From the NCBI GenBank assembly GCA_020635535.1, contig JACJZP010000003.1:124001-188000 (forward strand): a stretch of DNA of 64,000 bases, read 5' to 3'. A model generated the notes under the pieces. The model had not been told where the DNA came from. It did not search any database and saw only the letters and a list, made by a program, of their open reading frames with translations. Positions 1 through 10,100 of the stretch are shown piece after piece. Source of the stretch: Flavobacteriales bacterium. Lineage in GTDB: Bacteria; Bacteroidota; Bacteroidia; UBA10329. A program made the position numbers and the translations under genes. How positions within the stretch are numbered: the first letter of the stretch is position 1; every line of letters begins with the position of its first letter.

Positions 1-3000
1 ACTGAGAGCGTGATTGTTACGCCTTGCTGTAACGTTACCGATCCAGGTGAGATTGCTGGTGAGCAATCGAACTGTACTGCATTCGATCCAGACCCAATCG
101 TTTCGGTTGCTCCTGCAACAGGCGGCATTGGTCCTGTGGAATACATGTGGTTGCAAGGAGATTGCAACACGAATCCAAATACGTGGACACCGATTCCAGG
201 TGCTCATGGCGAAAGCTATGATCCAGGAATGCTGACGGAGACAACATGCTTCAGAAGATGTGCTCGCAACAACGGTTGTGAGCCATGGATTGGTGAGAGC
301 AACATCATCACTATCACTATCCAGAATGCACTTACAATTGAGTGCTCAAGCATCTCTGGCGATTGCGGAAACGGAAATGTGGCAAGCGCATCTGTTGAGG
401 TGATTGATGGTACGGCTCCTTTCTCATATGAGTGGAGTAACGGTGAGACTACTGCCGAAATCACTGGTCTCGCAGAAGGAACTTACACCGTAACTGTTAC
501 CGATGCGAACGGTTGTACTGCAACTTGTACCGAAAGCGTAATTGTTACGCCTTGCTGTAACGTTACCGATCCAGGTGAGATTGCTGCTAACCAAGAGAAC
601 TGCGGTCCATTCGACCCAGCTCCAATCACTTCGGTTGCACCTGCGACAGGCGGTATCGGTCCGGTTGAATACATGTGGCTGCAAGGAGATTGCAACACAC
701 CATCAAATACTTGGACTCCAATTCCGGGAGCTCATGGCGAAAGCTATGATCCAGGAATGTTGACCGAGACAACATGCTTCAGAAGATGTGCACGCAACAA
801 CGGTTGTGAGCCATGGATCGGTGAGAGCAACATCATCACCATCACGGTTTACCCAGCTGTGGAGCTGACCTGTAACGGAGTTGATGGAGACTGCACCAAC
901 GGAAACGTAGCGAGAGCAATTGCTCATGTTTCTGGCGGCACCGAGCCTTACAGCATTGTGTGGAGCAATGGCGAAACTACTGTGATGATCGATAGCCTTG
1001 AGGCTGGTTCTTACACGGTAACTGTTACCGATGCAAACGGTTGCGAGGCAACTTGCACGACTTCAGTTTCTGTGACGCCATGCTGCAACGTTACTGATGG
1101 TGGCGAGATTGCTGAAAGCCAAGAGAACTGTGGTCCGTTCGACCCAGACCCAATTGTGAGCGTTACTCCAGCAACAGGAGGTATCGGCCCGGTTGAGTAC
1201 GCATGGTACAGCGGCCCATGTCCAGGAAACGACCCGACCTTAGGTCAGACGGCAATTCCTGCTGGCTTCACATTGATAGCTGGTGCCAATGGCGAAAGCT
1301 ACGATCCAGGATTGGTGGAAGAGACCACTTGCTACATCCGTGTTGCGCGTAACCAAGGTTGCGAGGAGTGGATCGGTGAGAGCAACATCGTCTCTATCAC
1401 GGTTAATCCGAATCCAGTTGCTCAGTGTACTTCTGAGAACGGAACATGCGAGAACGGAAACGTTGGTTCTGCCAGCGTAACTGTGAGCGGAGGTCCATCT
1501 CCATTCACATACGCTTGGAGCACTGGCGAAACAACTGCCAGCATCTCTAACCTTGCTGAAGGAACGTACAGTGTGGTTGTCACTGACGGAAACGGTTGTG
1601 TTGATTCATGCAGCACAGCGGTTGAAGTTGTTCCATGCTGTAATGTGACCGATGGCGGTGAGATTGCCGAAGACCAAGAGAGCTGTGGCCCATTCGATGC
1701 AGAAGAGATTGTTTCGGTAACTCCTGCAACAGGCGGTATCGGTCCGGTTGAGTACGCTTGGTACAGTGGCCCATGCCCAGGAAACGACCCAACTATTGGC
1801 GCGCCAGTAGAAGGAGCAATTCCTCCTGGATTCACACTGATTGCTGGTGCAACTGGTGAGAGCTATGATCCAGGATTGGTAGAAGAGACCACTTGCTACA
1901 TCCGTGTAGCGCGTAACCAAGGTTGCACCGATTGGATCGGTGAAAGCAACATCGTTTCTATCGTTATCAATGCTGGTCCAGTTGTTCAGTGTACTTCTGA
2001 GAACGGAAACTGTGAGAACGGAAACCTTGGTTCGGCCAGCGTAAGTGTTAACACAGGTGAGACTCCCTTCACATATGCTTGGAGCAACGGTGGAACAGGA
2101 GCGAGTATTTCTCAGCTTGAGCCAGGTACTTACTCAGTGGTTGTAACGGATGCGAACGGTTGTGTTGATTCGTGCAGCGTGGAGGTTGAGAACGAAGGCT
2201 GCTGCAACGTGACCGATGGTGGTGAGATCAACGGTTCGCAAGAGAACTGCGGTCCGTTCGATGCGAGCGAGATTACTTCGGTAACTCCTGCAACAGGAGG
2301 TATCGGTCCGGTTGAGTACGCTTGGTACAGCGGTCCATGTCCAGCTAACGATCCAACAATTGGTGCGCCAACTCAGGAGGCAATTCCAGCTGGCTTTACA
2401 TTGATTGCTGGCGCAACAGGCGAGAGCTATGATCCAGGATTGGTGGAAGAAACCACTTGCTACATCCGCGTAGCGCGCAACCAAGGTTGTGAGGAGTGGA
2501 TCGGTGAAAGCAACATCGTTACGATCACCATCTTCGAAGTGCCTGAAGTGGAAGTGGTCATCTCTGGTGGCGCAACCCCAAGCTGCTCAGGCGAGACAGT
2601 TGAGTTGACAGCTCAGGCGTCCGGCTCGGTGTCTTACGAGTGGTCAACTGGTGCAACCTCATCTACCGTACAGGTAACTCAGTCAGGAACTTACGTGGTG
2701 ACTGTTTGGGATGAGAACGGATGTTCTGCTACCGATAGCATCGACATCGAGTTCTTCCCAACTCCAGAAGTTGAAATTGAGATCACTGGAAACAACCCAT
2801 TCTGCGATGGCGACAGTCTGCTGCTGACAGCAGTTTGCCAGTCTGCCGCTGGATATCAGTGGAGCACAGGTTCAACAGGTTCAAGCATTTGGGTGACAGA
2901 AGCTGGAACGTATGAAGTTGAAGTAGTTGATACGAACGGTTGTACGGCATCTACTTCAGTTGAAGTGGAGGTGTTCGAACTTCCAGAAGTTGAGATCACA

Positions 3001-4608
3001 ATCGATGGAAACAACCCGCTTTGTGCTGGCGACAGTGCACTACTGACAGCGGTTTCTGCTGGCGCGATGAGCTACGAGTGGAGCAATGGCGCTACAACGC
3101 AGTCAATCTGGGTCTACGAATCTGGTACTTACATGGTAACCGTGGTTGACGAAGGTGGTTGTGAGAACAGCACTTCAGTTGAGATTGAGCAAGGACTTAC
3201 TCCGCTTATCGAGATCACAGGTGACACTGTTGCTTGTGCTGGTGGCAGCATTGAGCTCACTGCTCAGTACGCTGGTGGCGAAGGAGTTCTTTGGTCAACG
3301 GGCGAGACAACTCAGAGCATCACGGTCACTGAGGCAGGCGAGTACTGCGTATCTACCGTTTCGGTCGATGGTTGCGAAGCTTCTGATTGTATCAACGTAG
3401 ACTTCTACCCAACGCCTGAAGTTGAGGTACAGGTTACAGTTGGAAATAACCCAATGTGTCCTGGTAGCGAGGTTGAGTTGACCGCAGTTTCTCAGAACGC
3501 TGCAAGCTACGTTTGGAGCACGCAGCAGACATCTTCAAGCATCACGGTAACTCAGGCTGGTACTTACTCAGTTGAGATCACTGATGCCAATGGCTGTACT
3601 GCTGAAGGTTCAATCGAAATTGAGGAAGGTCTTGTTCCGATCATCCAGATCGGTGGCGAAACAGAATTCTGTACGGGTGATAGCGTAATGCTGACCGCTC
3701 AGTATGCAGGGGGCGAAGGCGTCACTTGGTCAACAGGCGAAACAACTCAGAGCATCTGGGTGAGCGAAGCAGGTCAGTACTGCGTGGTAACGGTGTCTGC
3801 AGATGGTTGCGAAGCTCAAGCTTGCATCGAGGTTGAAGAAGCTGCTATACCTGAAGTTTATGCTGGTCCAGATGTCAACATCTGTGAGGGTGATGAGACC
3901 ATGCTAACTGCTACTGGTGGAACGTCTGGTACAACTTACACTTGGTATGTTGACGGACAGGAAGTTGGTACAGGTGCTACCATAATAGTAAGCCCAGAAG
4001 TCGGTATCACCGAGTACACGGTTGTTGCTACTAATGACAACTGCAGCATTTCTGATGAAGACCACATTAAGGTTTACGTTTACGAGTATCCTCTTGCTGG
4101 TTTCGAACGAGACCCAGCTGGAGATGTGCCGTTTGGAAGTGCTGTTCAGTTCACTGATACCACCCTCGGACCAGTTACTGATTGGATGTGGGACTTCGGA
4201 GATGGCATGACAAGCATGCTACAGAATCCGGATCACAACTACGATGAGCCAGGTTCTTACTGGGTAACGTTGATCGCATCCAACAACGGATGTGCTGATA
4301 CAGCAGTTGGAGGTCTTGAGGTGAAGATCATCATCGACATTCCTAACGTGTTCACTCCGAACAATGATGGTACTAACGATGTGATCTGGTTACAAGGAAC
4401 AGATGTTAACAACATCAGCATGACCATTTACAACCGTTGGGGACACAGCGTCTGGGCGAGTGAGGGTCGTCAGTTCTACTGGTCTGGTAAGACAACTGGA
4501 GGGTTGGATTGCGAAGCAGGTACTTACTACTACGTAATTGAGATGGAGTATAAGGATGGCAATGTTTCTGAACAGACAGGATTCTTCACACTGATAAGAC
4601 AGAAATAA
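1..4608 (+). CDS. Giant T9SS type B cargo, SprB/PKD repeat surface protein (5' truncated)
   Basis: The frame is already open at base 1 and the first codons match the inside of a later repeat unit, so the true start lies left of the window. The GTG at base 10 is an internal codon. About 1535 residues are visible. The first 840 or so are five Cys-rich modules (CCNVTD signature), four of them followed by a SprB-like repeat with a YEWSNGETT core and a TVTVTDANGC tail. About seven Ig-like modules follow (LTA..YxWSTG pattern), then a PKD-like domain near residues 1365-1450 (WDFGDG motif). The last 90 residues form a CHU_C/gliding-motility C-terminal domain (IPNVFTPNNDGTND), the type B T9SS sorting signal. 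The protein is therefore expected to be exported and held at the cell surface, by analogy with SprB-type adhesins. Substrate or adhesion partner is unknown. A strong terminator follows the gene. Confidence 0.9.
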   Translation, partial: TESVIVTPCCNVTDPGEIAGEQSNCTAFDPDPIVSVAPATGGIGPVEYMWLQGDCNTNPNTWTPIPGAHGESYDPGMLTETTCFRRCARNNGCEPWIGESNIITITIQNALTIECSSISGDCGNGNVASASVEVIDGTAPFSYEWSNGETTAEITGLAEGTYTVTVTDANGCTATCTESVIVTPCCNVTDPGEIAANQENCGPFDPAPITSVAPATGGIGPVEYMWLQGDCNTPSNTWTPIPGAHGESYDPGMLTETTCFRRCARNNGCEPWIGESNIITITVYPAVELTCNGVDGDCTNGNVARAIAHVSGGTEPYSIVWSNGETTVMIDSLEAGSYTVTVTDANGCEATCTTSVSVTPCCNVTDGGEIAESQENCGPFDPDPIVSVTPATGGIGPVEYAWYSGPCPGNDPTLGQTAIPAGFTLIAGANGESYDPGLVEETTCYIRVARNQGCEEWIGESNIVSITVNPNPVAQCTSENGTCENGNVGSASVTVSGGPSPFTYAWSTGETTASISNLAEGTYSVVVTDGNGCVDSCSTAVEVVPCCNVTDGGEIAEDQESCGPFDAEEIVSVTPATGGIGPVEYAWYSGPCPGNDPTIGAPVEGAIPPGFTLIAGATGESYDPGLVEETTCYIRVARNQGCTDWIGESNIVSIVINAGPVVQCTSENGNCENGNLGSASVSVNTGETPFTYAWSNGGTGASISQLEPGTYSVVVTDANGCVDSCSVEVENEGCCNVTDGGEINGSQENCGPFDASEITSVTPATGGIGPVEYAWYSGPCPANDPTIGAPTQEAIPAGFTLIAGATGESYDPGLVEETTCYIRVARNQGCEEWIGESNIVTITIFEVPEVEVVISGGATPSCSGETVELTAQASGSVSYEWSTGATSSTVQVTQSGTYVVTVWDENGCSATDSIDIEFFPTPEVEIEITGNNPFCDGDSLLLTAVCQSAAGYQWSTGSTGSSIWVTEAGTYEVEVVDTNGCTASTSVEVEVFELPEVEITIDGNNPLCAGDSALLTAVSAGAMSYEWSNGATTQSIWVYESGTYMVTVVDEGGCENSTSVEIEQGLTPLIEITGDTVACAGGSIELTAQYAGGEGVLWSTGETTQSITVTEAGEYCVSTVSVDGCEASDCINVDFYPTPEVEVQVTVGNNPMCPGSEVELTAVSQNAASYVWSTQQTSSSITVTQAGTYSVEITDANGCTAEGSIEIEEGLVPIIQIGGETEFCTGDSVMLTAQYAGGEGVTWSTGETTQSIWVSEAGQYCVVTVSADGCEAQACIEVEEAAIPEVYAGPDVNICEGDETMLTATGGTSGTTYTWYVDGQEVGTGATIIVSPEVGITEYTVVATNDNCSISDEDHIKVYVYEYPLAGFERDPAGDVPFGSAVQFTDTTLGPVTDWMWDFGDGMTSMLQNPDHNYDEPGSYWVTLIASNNGCADTAVGGLEVKIIIDIPNVFTPNNDGTNDVIWLQGTDVNNISMTIYNRWGHSVWASEGRQFYWSGKTTGGLDCEAGTYYYVIEMEYKDGNVSEQTGFFTLIRQK
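10..2530 (+). repeat. Five tandem CNVTD modules inside the first giant gene
   Basis: The CC-NVTD signature recurs with spacings of 528, 528, 555 and 564 bases (codons starting near 22, 550, 1078, 1633 and 2197). Copies 1 and 2 share long identical nucleotide stretches, not only protein similarity. Copies 1-2 carry a short loop (EYMWLQGDCNT), while copies 3-5 carry a longer one (EYAWYSGPCP), so there are two sub-types. More copies probably lie left of the window. Confidence 0.85.
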
Positions 4609-4630
4609 TCTGGATTGAGTTACAAACTGG

Positions 4631-4660
4631 AGAGCCCCGAATTTTCGGGGCTCTTTTGTT
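4631..4660 (+). terminator. Rho-independent terminator
   Basis: A perfect 10-bp stem (AGAGCCCCGA / TCGGGGCTCT) with a 4-base loop is followed by a T-rich tract, 22 bases after the stop codon of the first giant gene. Confidence 0.9.
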
Positions 4661-4679
4661 TACAGAACTTACCATTTGC

Positions 4680-4687
4680 TACATTCG
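4680..4687 (+). promoter_or_regulatory. Candidate -7 box TACATTCG
   Basis: The box differs from the Bacteroidota -7 consensus TAnnTTTG at one base. A TTTG lies 21 bases upstream, inside the T-tract of the terminator. The box ends 6 bases before the ATG at 4694. The same octamer precedes the MarR gene at 36971. Confidence 0.45.
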
Positions 4688-4693
4688 GTGGAG

Positions 4694-6154
4694 ATGAAGC
4701 TGACCTCCAAAATCTACGGTCTTGACCTTCGGTCTGTCAATGCATTCAGAATAGCTCTTGGTCTGACAATGATCGGGCAGATCATTGGCTACGTGCTGCT
4801 CAATTTCAAGACAATGTTCTCGCCAGAAACAGGTGTTTTGGGCAATGGCTTTGCAAGCGAATACATAGCCACATACAATGGTCCAGAATGGTTGTTTTCC
4901 ATTCATTCCGATTCTGGGATGCTGGTATTTATTGGTATTAGGATTCTTTTTTTGATTCTGTTTACCATCGGACTCTACCCAAGGATAACTGCATTTGCCT
5001 CAGCAACGCTTCTATGGCTGTTTCAGATCAGGTATAATGTGCTGTTTCTTGGATGGGAGATGTTTGCCGCGGTTCTCATCTCATTTTCGGTTTTCATGCC
5101 TTGGCAGCGCAAAGCTGATGGAGATTACGAGTGGCGGTCTCCTTTGGCCTTTGTTACGCTTTTCCAGATAGGGTTTATCTATTTCTATAATGGGATTTCA
5201 AAGAATGGAGATAAATGGATGGATGGTACTGCGGTAAAATTCTTTTTGGCCGAATTGGACAAAGCGAGACCTATGGCTCATTCAATCATCGAGTTGGATT
5301 GGCTGACCACAGGTCTGACCTACTATACACTTGTAATGGAGGTGTCGGTTCTTTTGCTGTTGTTCTTTCCACTAAGGAATAAGCCTCTAAGGTATGTCAG
5401 CATTTTTCTGATCATGACTCTGCATTGGGGAATAGACCTATTTATTAATGTTGGCTTTTTCAAGTGGTATGCAACCTGCATTTCAATTCTGTTGCTCCCT
5501 GATACTTTTTGGCGTTGGATTCCTCAGAAAATTGGTCGGGGTTTTTTTCCAATGCGCTCAATTGTGTTACCATCGGGAAAGCCATCAAAATATGCTGAGC
5601 TTTTTCTTAGCTTGTATCTGGTATTTATGATCATAGACACTAATCTGCACCAGACCGTTACAAGCAGAACCAATGATAGGGTGGGAGTATTGCTTAAAGA
5701 GCTGAAGCTGGGTCGAGCTATAAAGGCAATTACGCCAAATTGGTGGCCCCAGTACAGCTTCATGCGACAGTTCTGGCATTTATATTCACCAGACCCCCCA
5801 GAGGAAAAGGGTCGTATGCAATTTGAGTTTGTAACTGCCGATGGAACTTTCCGTGTTTCTGAAGGTCAGGTATTGCCCGAAGGTCAATTGTACAGTTCAT
5901 TGCCTGAGCAGCATCTGCTGATGTACCTTACTCTTAGGAGGGTTCGCAACAAACGAGAGCAGATTGCACTCAAAGCCAAATTAATGTATGAGATCAATGC
6001 TTGGAATAAGCGGGAGGGAAGCCCCCCACTACAACAGGTCGACATAGTGGTTTATAGTTTCAGGCCTGAAAGTGCCGACCAGATCAATTCAACGATACCT
6101 GAATATTCTCGGAACGTGATTCAAACTGTTGATATTAGTTACGGGGGGTCCTGA
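4694..6154 (+). CDS. HTTM-domain multipass membrane protein
   Basis: This 486-residue protein has about seven hydrophobic segments in the first 290 residues. The pattern resembles the HTTM domain of vitamin-K-dependent gamma-carboxylase relatives (start with SVNAFRIALG, later FMPWQ and FIYFYNGISK). The last 180 residues are soluble. Proteins of this domain family in bacteria have no agreed substrate. I chose the ATG at 4694 over the in-frame TTG at 4676 because it follows GGTGGAG directly and gives a normal short N-terminus. The gene stands between two surface-protein genes, with a terminator before it and a promoter box after it, so it is probably its own transcription unit. Family call is from overall pattern; function is not known. 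Confidence 0.75.
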   Translation: MKLTSKIYGLDLRSVNAFRIALGLTMIGQIIGYVLLNFKTMFSPETGVLGNGFASEYIATYNGPEWLFSIHSDSGMLVFIGIRILFLILFTIGLYPRITAFASATLLWLFQIRYNVLFLGWEMFAAVLISFSVFMPWQRKADGDYEWRSPLAFVTLFQIGFIYFYNGISKNGDKWMDGTAVKFFLAELDKARPMAHSIIELDWLTTGLTYYTLVMEVSVLLLLFFPLRNKPLRYVSIFLIMTLHWGIDLFINVGFFKWYATCISILLLPDTFWRWIPQKIGRGFFPMRSIVLPSGKPSKYAELFLSLYLVFMIIDTNLHQTVTSRTNDRVGVLLKELKLGRAIKAITPNWWPQYSFMRQFWHLYSPDPPEEKGRMQFEFVTADGTFRVSEGQVLPEGQLYSSLPEQHLLMYLTLRRVRNKREQIALKAKLMYEINAWNKREGSPPLQQVDIVVYSFRPESADQINSTIPEYSRNVIQTVDISYGGS

Positions 6155-6221
6155 CCTTTTTAAATTTCGATGAACATAATGTATCGTTCGTCAGCTTACG
6201 TTTTTTCAAGGTTAAATCTTA

Positions 6222-6229
6222 TATTTTTG
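6222..6229 (+). promoter_or_regulatory. -7 box TATTTTTG before the LRR gene
   Basis: The octamer fits TAnnTTTG exactly and is the same one found before 16741 and 23421. It ends 13 bases before the ATG at 6243. No convincing -33 TTG at normal spacing was seen. Confidence 0.5.
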
Positions 6230-6242
6230 CGTCCCCTATTTC

Positions 6243-7172
6243 ATGGAGATGGTTTTATGCAAGTGTTCGAGGAGATGCAAACATCTGATGCCAATGGCGT
6301 TTTTGGTTGTATCATCAATGTTTCCAAATTGGGTCATTGCACAGGAACACACAAACGTACCACCACCTGATCCTCTTCCCATAGAGTTAGGTTTATTCTC
6401 TGATATTGATCGGGCACTTCTTTATCCTGATAAGGTCGTGAACCTGAATTTGAGGGACAAAAACCTCACTGCGGTTCCGAAAGAAATTCTGCGTTTTGAG
6501 AATTTGGAGATTCTTGATCTTGCAAACAATCAGATACGAACGGTTCCATCCTTTCTTGCAGAGCTGCCCAATTTACGGCAGCTATTTCTCAACGAGAATC
6601 AAATTACTTCTCTTGACGAGTCGATAACCAGATGTACGAATCTGAGAGTTTTGAATGTTGGAGAGAACCCGATCGTTAGCGTATCTCCTTCCATCTCTGG
6701 AATGGTCAATCTGGAAAAGCTCATCATATCCAGCACAGCACCTAACGTAAGGTTTGAGGAGGCCATTTGGGATGTTCCCAATGTTAAGGTTCTGCGGCTT
6801 ATTGATATGAACATTGAGGAGGTACCTGCCCAGGTGCGGAATATGAAAAAGCTTGAAGAACTCTGCTTGCAGAACAACAAGATAACGGTGTTCCCCAAAG
6901 ATCTTATCGGTCTTCCAATGCTCACCTACATATCACTCGGAAATAATCAGTTGACCGAAGTTCCTGCTGAGCTTGGAAGTATGGACAAGCTCTATTATTT
7001 GGCTTTGTTCGGGAATCCGATAAAATCCGTTCCAGAAGAGTTAGAGGGTTTAAAAGGCTTAGAGTTCTTCGCTTGTTGGAATACTAATATAAACGAGCGG
7101 GAACAGGAGCGCATTGAACGGCTATTGCCAGCACAGACTAAAATGAACTTTAACGGTGAAGGAGTTCACTGA
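6243..7172 (+). CDS. Secreted leucine-rich repeat protein
   Basis: The protein has 309 residues. After an N-terminal export signal (hydrophobic core near residues 17-33, likely cut after VIAQ) it carries about eight LRR units of the small bacterial type, spaced 23 residues (L..L.L..N.I..VP pattern). They span roughly residues 68-290. It is probably exported and used in protein binding. Start choice is uncertain: ATG 6243, 6249 or 6288. The longer forms supply a basic stretch (RRCK) before the hydrophobic core, so 6243 is kept. Only 13 bases separate its stop from the ATG of the next giant gene, so the two are likely co-transcribed from the box at 6222. No T9SS C-terminal domain is visible. 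Confidence 0.8.
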   Translation: MEMVLCKCSRRCKHLMPMAFLVVSSMFPNWVIAQEHTNVPPPDPLPIELGLFSDIDRALLYPDKVVNLNLRDKNLTAVPKEILRFENLEILDLANNQIRTVPSFLAELPNLRQLFLNENQITSLDESITRCTNLRVLNVGENPIVSVSPSISGMVNLEKLIISSTAPNVRFEEAIWDVPNVKVLRLIDMNIEEVPAQVRNMKKLEELCLQNNKITVFPKDLIGLPMLTYISLGNNQLTEVPAELGSMDKLYYLALFGNPIKSVPEELEGLKGLEFFACWNTNINEREQERIERLLPAQTKMNFNGEGVH

Positions 7173-7185
7173 TCATTATTCTACC

Positions 7186-10100
7186 ATGAAAAAAAATCTA
7201 CTACTCATCTTATCGCTGTTTGTTACTACAGCACTTTTTGCTCAGAACGTTTCCGTTCAGATTGACGGAAATGATCTGTATTACTCTGAACCTGGGTGTG
7301 ACGATTGTAACGGAGATGCCGACCCACGCTGGAGAATGCGGGTCATCCTGAACGGTTCCAGTACCGACTGGAATCGTGATCGTGATGAGTTCTGTGGTTG
7401 GACCGGGTACACAAATTCAACATGGGTGAATTACACAACAGTTCCTTCTACCGCACCCATTCAAATGCAGATTAATGGCTTCGAATCTGATGGTTTTATC
7501 TGTGGAGGCGATGACGCAGTATGCGGTGGTTATTCTACGGTACGAACCATAAATGATGTTGACGATTATTCGCCCTGTACATGGCATTATTTTACCGATT
7601 ACAGAAGCTGTAGTGAGGGAACCTATGGTGTACAGTGGAGCTATTACTGGTATTATAATAGCCTATACCCAGGTGCTGTATCGGGTGATCAGACGGTTTG
7701 CTACGGAGGAGACCCGTCAAATCTTTCCAGTACAGATAATGGTTCTGTTTGGATGAATTACCAATGGCAGTCTAGCCTTACTGGAACCGGGGGTTGGTCA
7801 AATATTTCCGGAGCAACCAGCGCTTCTTACAATCCTCCCAGTGGACTGACACAAACCACTTATTACAGACGTAGGGGTTCTACTTGCGGAGGCGTGGCAG
7901 CTGATGTCTATTCCAACATTATTACTGTTACTGTGCTTCCACAGTTTATTGTGGGCAACATATCTGGAGGTGGAGGTACACAATGCTCTCCTGCAGATCC
8001 GGGAGCTATGACCGTTTCTCCATCTGGTGGTGCTGGCACATACACTTATCAATGGTATTATGTCAATGGCACGTCTTGCCCTTCTGCGGGTGGAGCGGTG
8101 TCTATTTCCGGGGCTACAGGATCAACATATAATCCACCTGCAGGACTTAACCAGACACGCACATATCAGGTGCAGGTTAACCCAACAGGAACACCAGATT
8201 GTGGTGGTGCAACATGGTCAAGTAACTGTGTTACGGTAACAGTCAATACAACTCCAACTGCAACTGCCACAAACAATCTCACATCAATCTGTAATAACAC
8301 ATCAACAGACATTGACCTGAGTTCCAATGTGGGTGGAACCACTTTCAACTTCACGGCTGCTGGTTCAAATGGCAATATTGGTGGTTATTCTAACGGTAGC
8401 GGGTCATCCATAGACCAGACGCTCACCAATTCGGGTACTTCTGCAGGGTCTGTTACCTACACAATTACGCCAACGGCTGCTGGTTGTGTCGGTTCTTCGA
8501 TTTCAGCCTCAGTAACCGTTAACCCGGTGCCCAATGTAGTGCCTAACCCAAGTATCTCTACCATATGCTCTGGCGAAGCAACCAACGTTGCATTGTCATC
8601 ATCTGTTTCTGGAACCACCTACTCTTGGACCGCAAGCAGTGGAAACCCGCAAGTTTCGGGTTATGGAACTGGCTCAGGGTCAACCATTGCTCAAACGTTG
8701 ACCAATAATGGTTCGGTTCAAGGAACGGTGACCTATACCATAACACCAACTGCCAATGGCTGTCCAGGTACAACGGCAAATGCTACGGTTAATATCGACC
8801 CGTTGCCACAGGGTGAGATCGTAGGTTCGACCACTACCTGTACCGCTGATAATGCAACCCTTACCTTCAATTTCCTATGGGGAACTCCACCATATGACGT
8901 GACATATACAGATGGTGTTTCTACCTTCTCATTGAATGATATTAACTCTGGTCATACGGTTACGGTCAGCCCTACAGCCACTACAACTTACACGCTTACC
9001 AGTATTATTGATGATGCTGGTAACGGTTGTGCCAGAACAAGTTCGTTCAATGCCAGTGCAACAATTACAGTCAACCCACTGCCATTGGGTACTATTTCTG
9101 GTGCAACTACCATCTGTCAGGGAGACCCTACTGATCTGACCTTCAATTTCTCGGTTGGTGCCGGACCTTTTGATGTCCAGTACTCGGATGGCTCAAACAC
9201 CTACAGTCTGTCAAATATTTCAGATGGACATACGGTTTCTGTTTCTCCATCGGTTTCTACCACCTATTCCATTGTGCAGATCACGGACAATAATTCGTGT
9301 ACTAACAGTTCAATTTCCAGTTCAACCACAATTACGGTAAATCCAAGTCCTAATGGTTCTATCTCATTGGTAACACCAATTTGTCTTGGAGATCAGACCA
9401 CCTTGACCTTCAATATTACCACTGGAACAGGGCCGTTTGATATTGCCTTCACAGATGGCGTTTCTAACTTCTCGTTGAATGGGGTTAACAATGGTGGTAC
9501 GTATACGCTTACTCCACCAACCAGTGTAACCTATTCGTTCACTTCAATAACTGATGCAAACGGATGTGTGCGTACCACAGGGTTTGCCGGTTCTGCTTTG
9601 GTTATTGTTAATCCATTGCCCAATGTGTCATTCATCGGTTTAGAGGCCAATTATTGCGAAGTAGATGCTCCGGTTGTTCTGTTGGGGAACAATGCTCCTT
9701 CAGGAAGCTTCAGCGGGGTTGGGGTAACGGATAACAATAATGGAACAGCATCGTTTGATCCGGGGACTGCCGGAGTAGGGTCGCATACAATTACTTACAC
9801 GTATGTTGACATTAACTCTTGCTCAAATAGCTCAGACCAGACAGTGAACATAGAAGAGCAGCCAACCGCGAATGCTGGTACTGGTGGCTCTGAATGCGAT
9901 CTGAACTTTGATCTGAATGCTGTGCCAAGTGTTGGTGTTGGCCAATGGACACAGACAGGTGGTCCTGGGTTCGTACAGTTCTTGCCGAATGCAAGTGCCC
10001 CTAACGCTACGGTTAATGTGTCTCAGTACGGCACCTATGAGTTTACCTGGACGGAAGGAACGTATTGCTCAGACAGTGATGCGATTACAGTGAATTTCTA

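Noticed and set aside
10..12. GTG at base 10 as the true start of the first gene
   Set aside because: It falls inside a repeat unit and the frame is open to base 1; no signal peptide follows.
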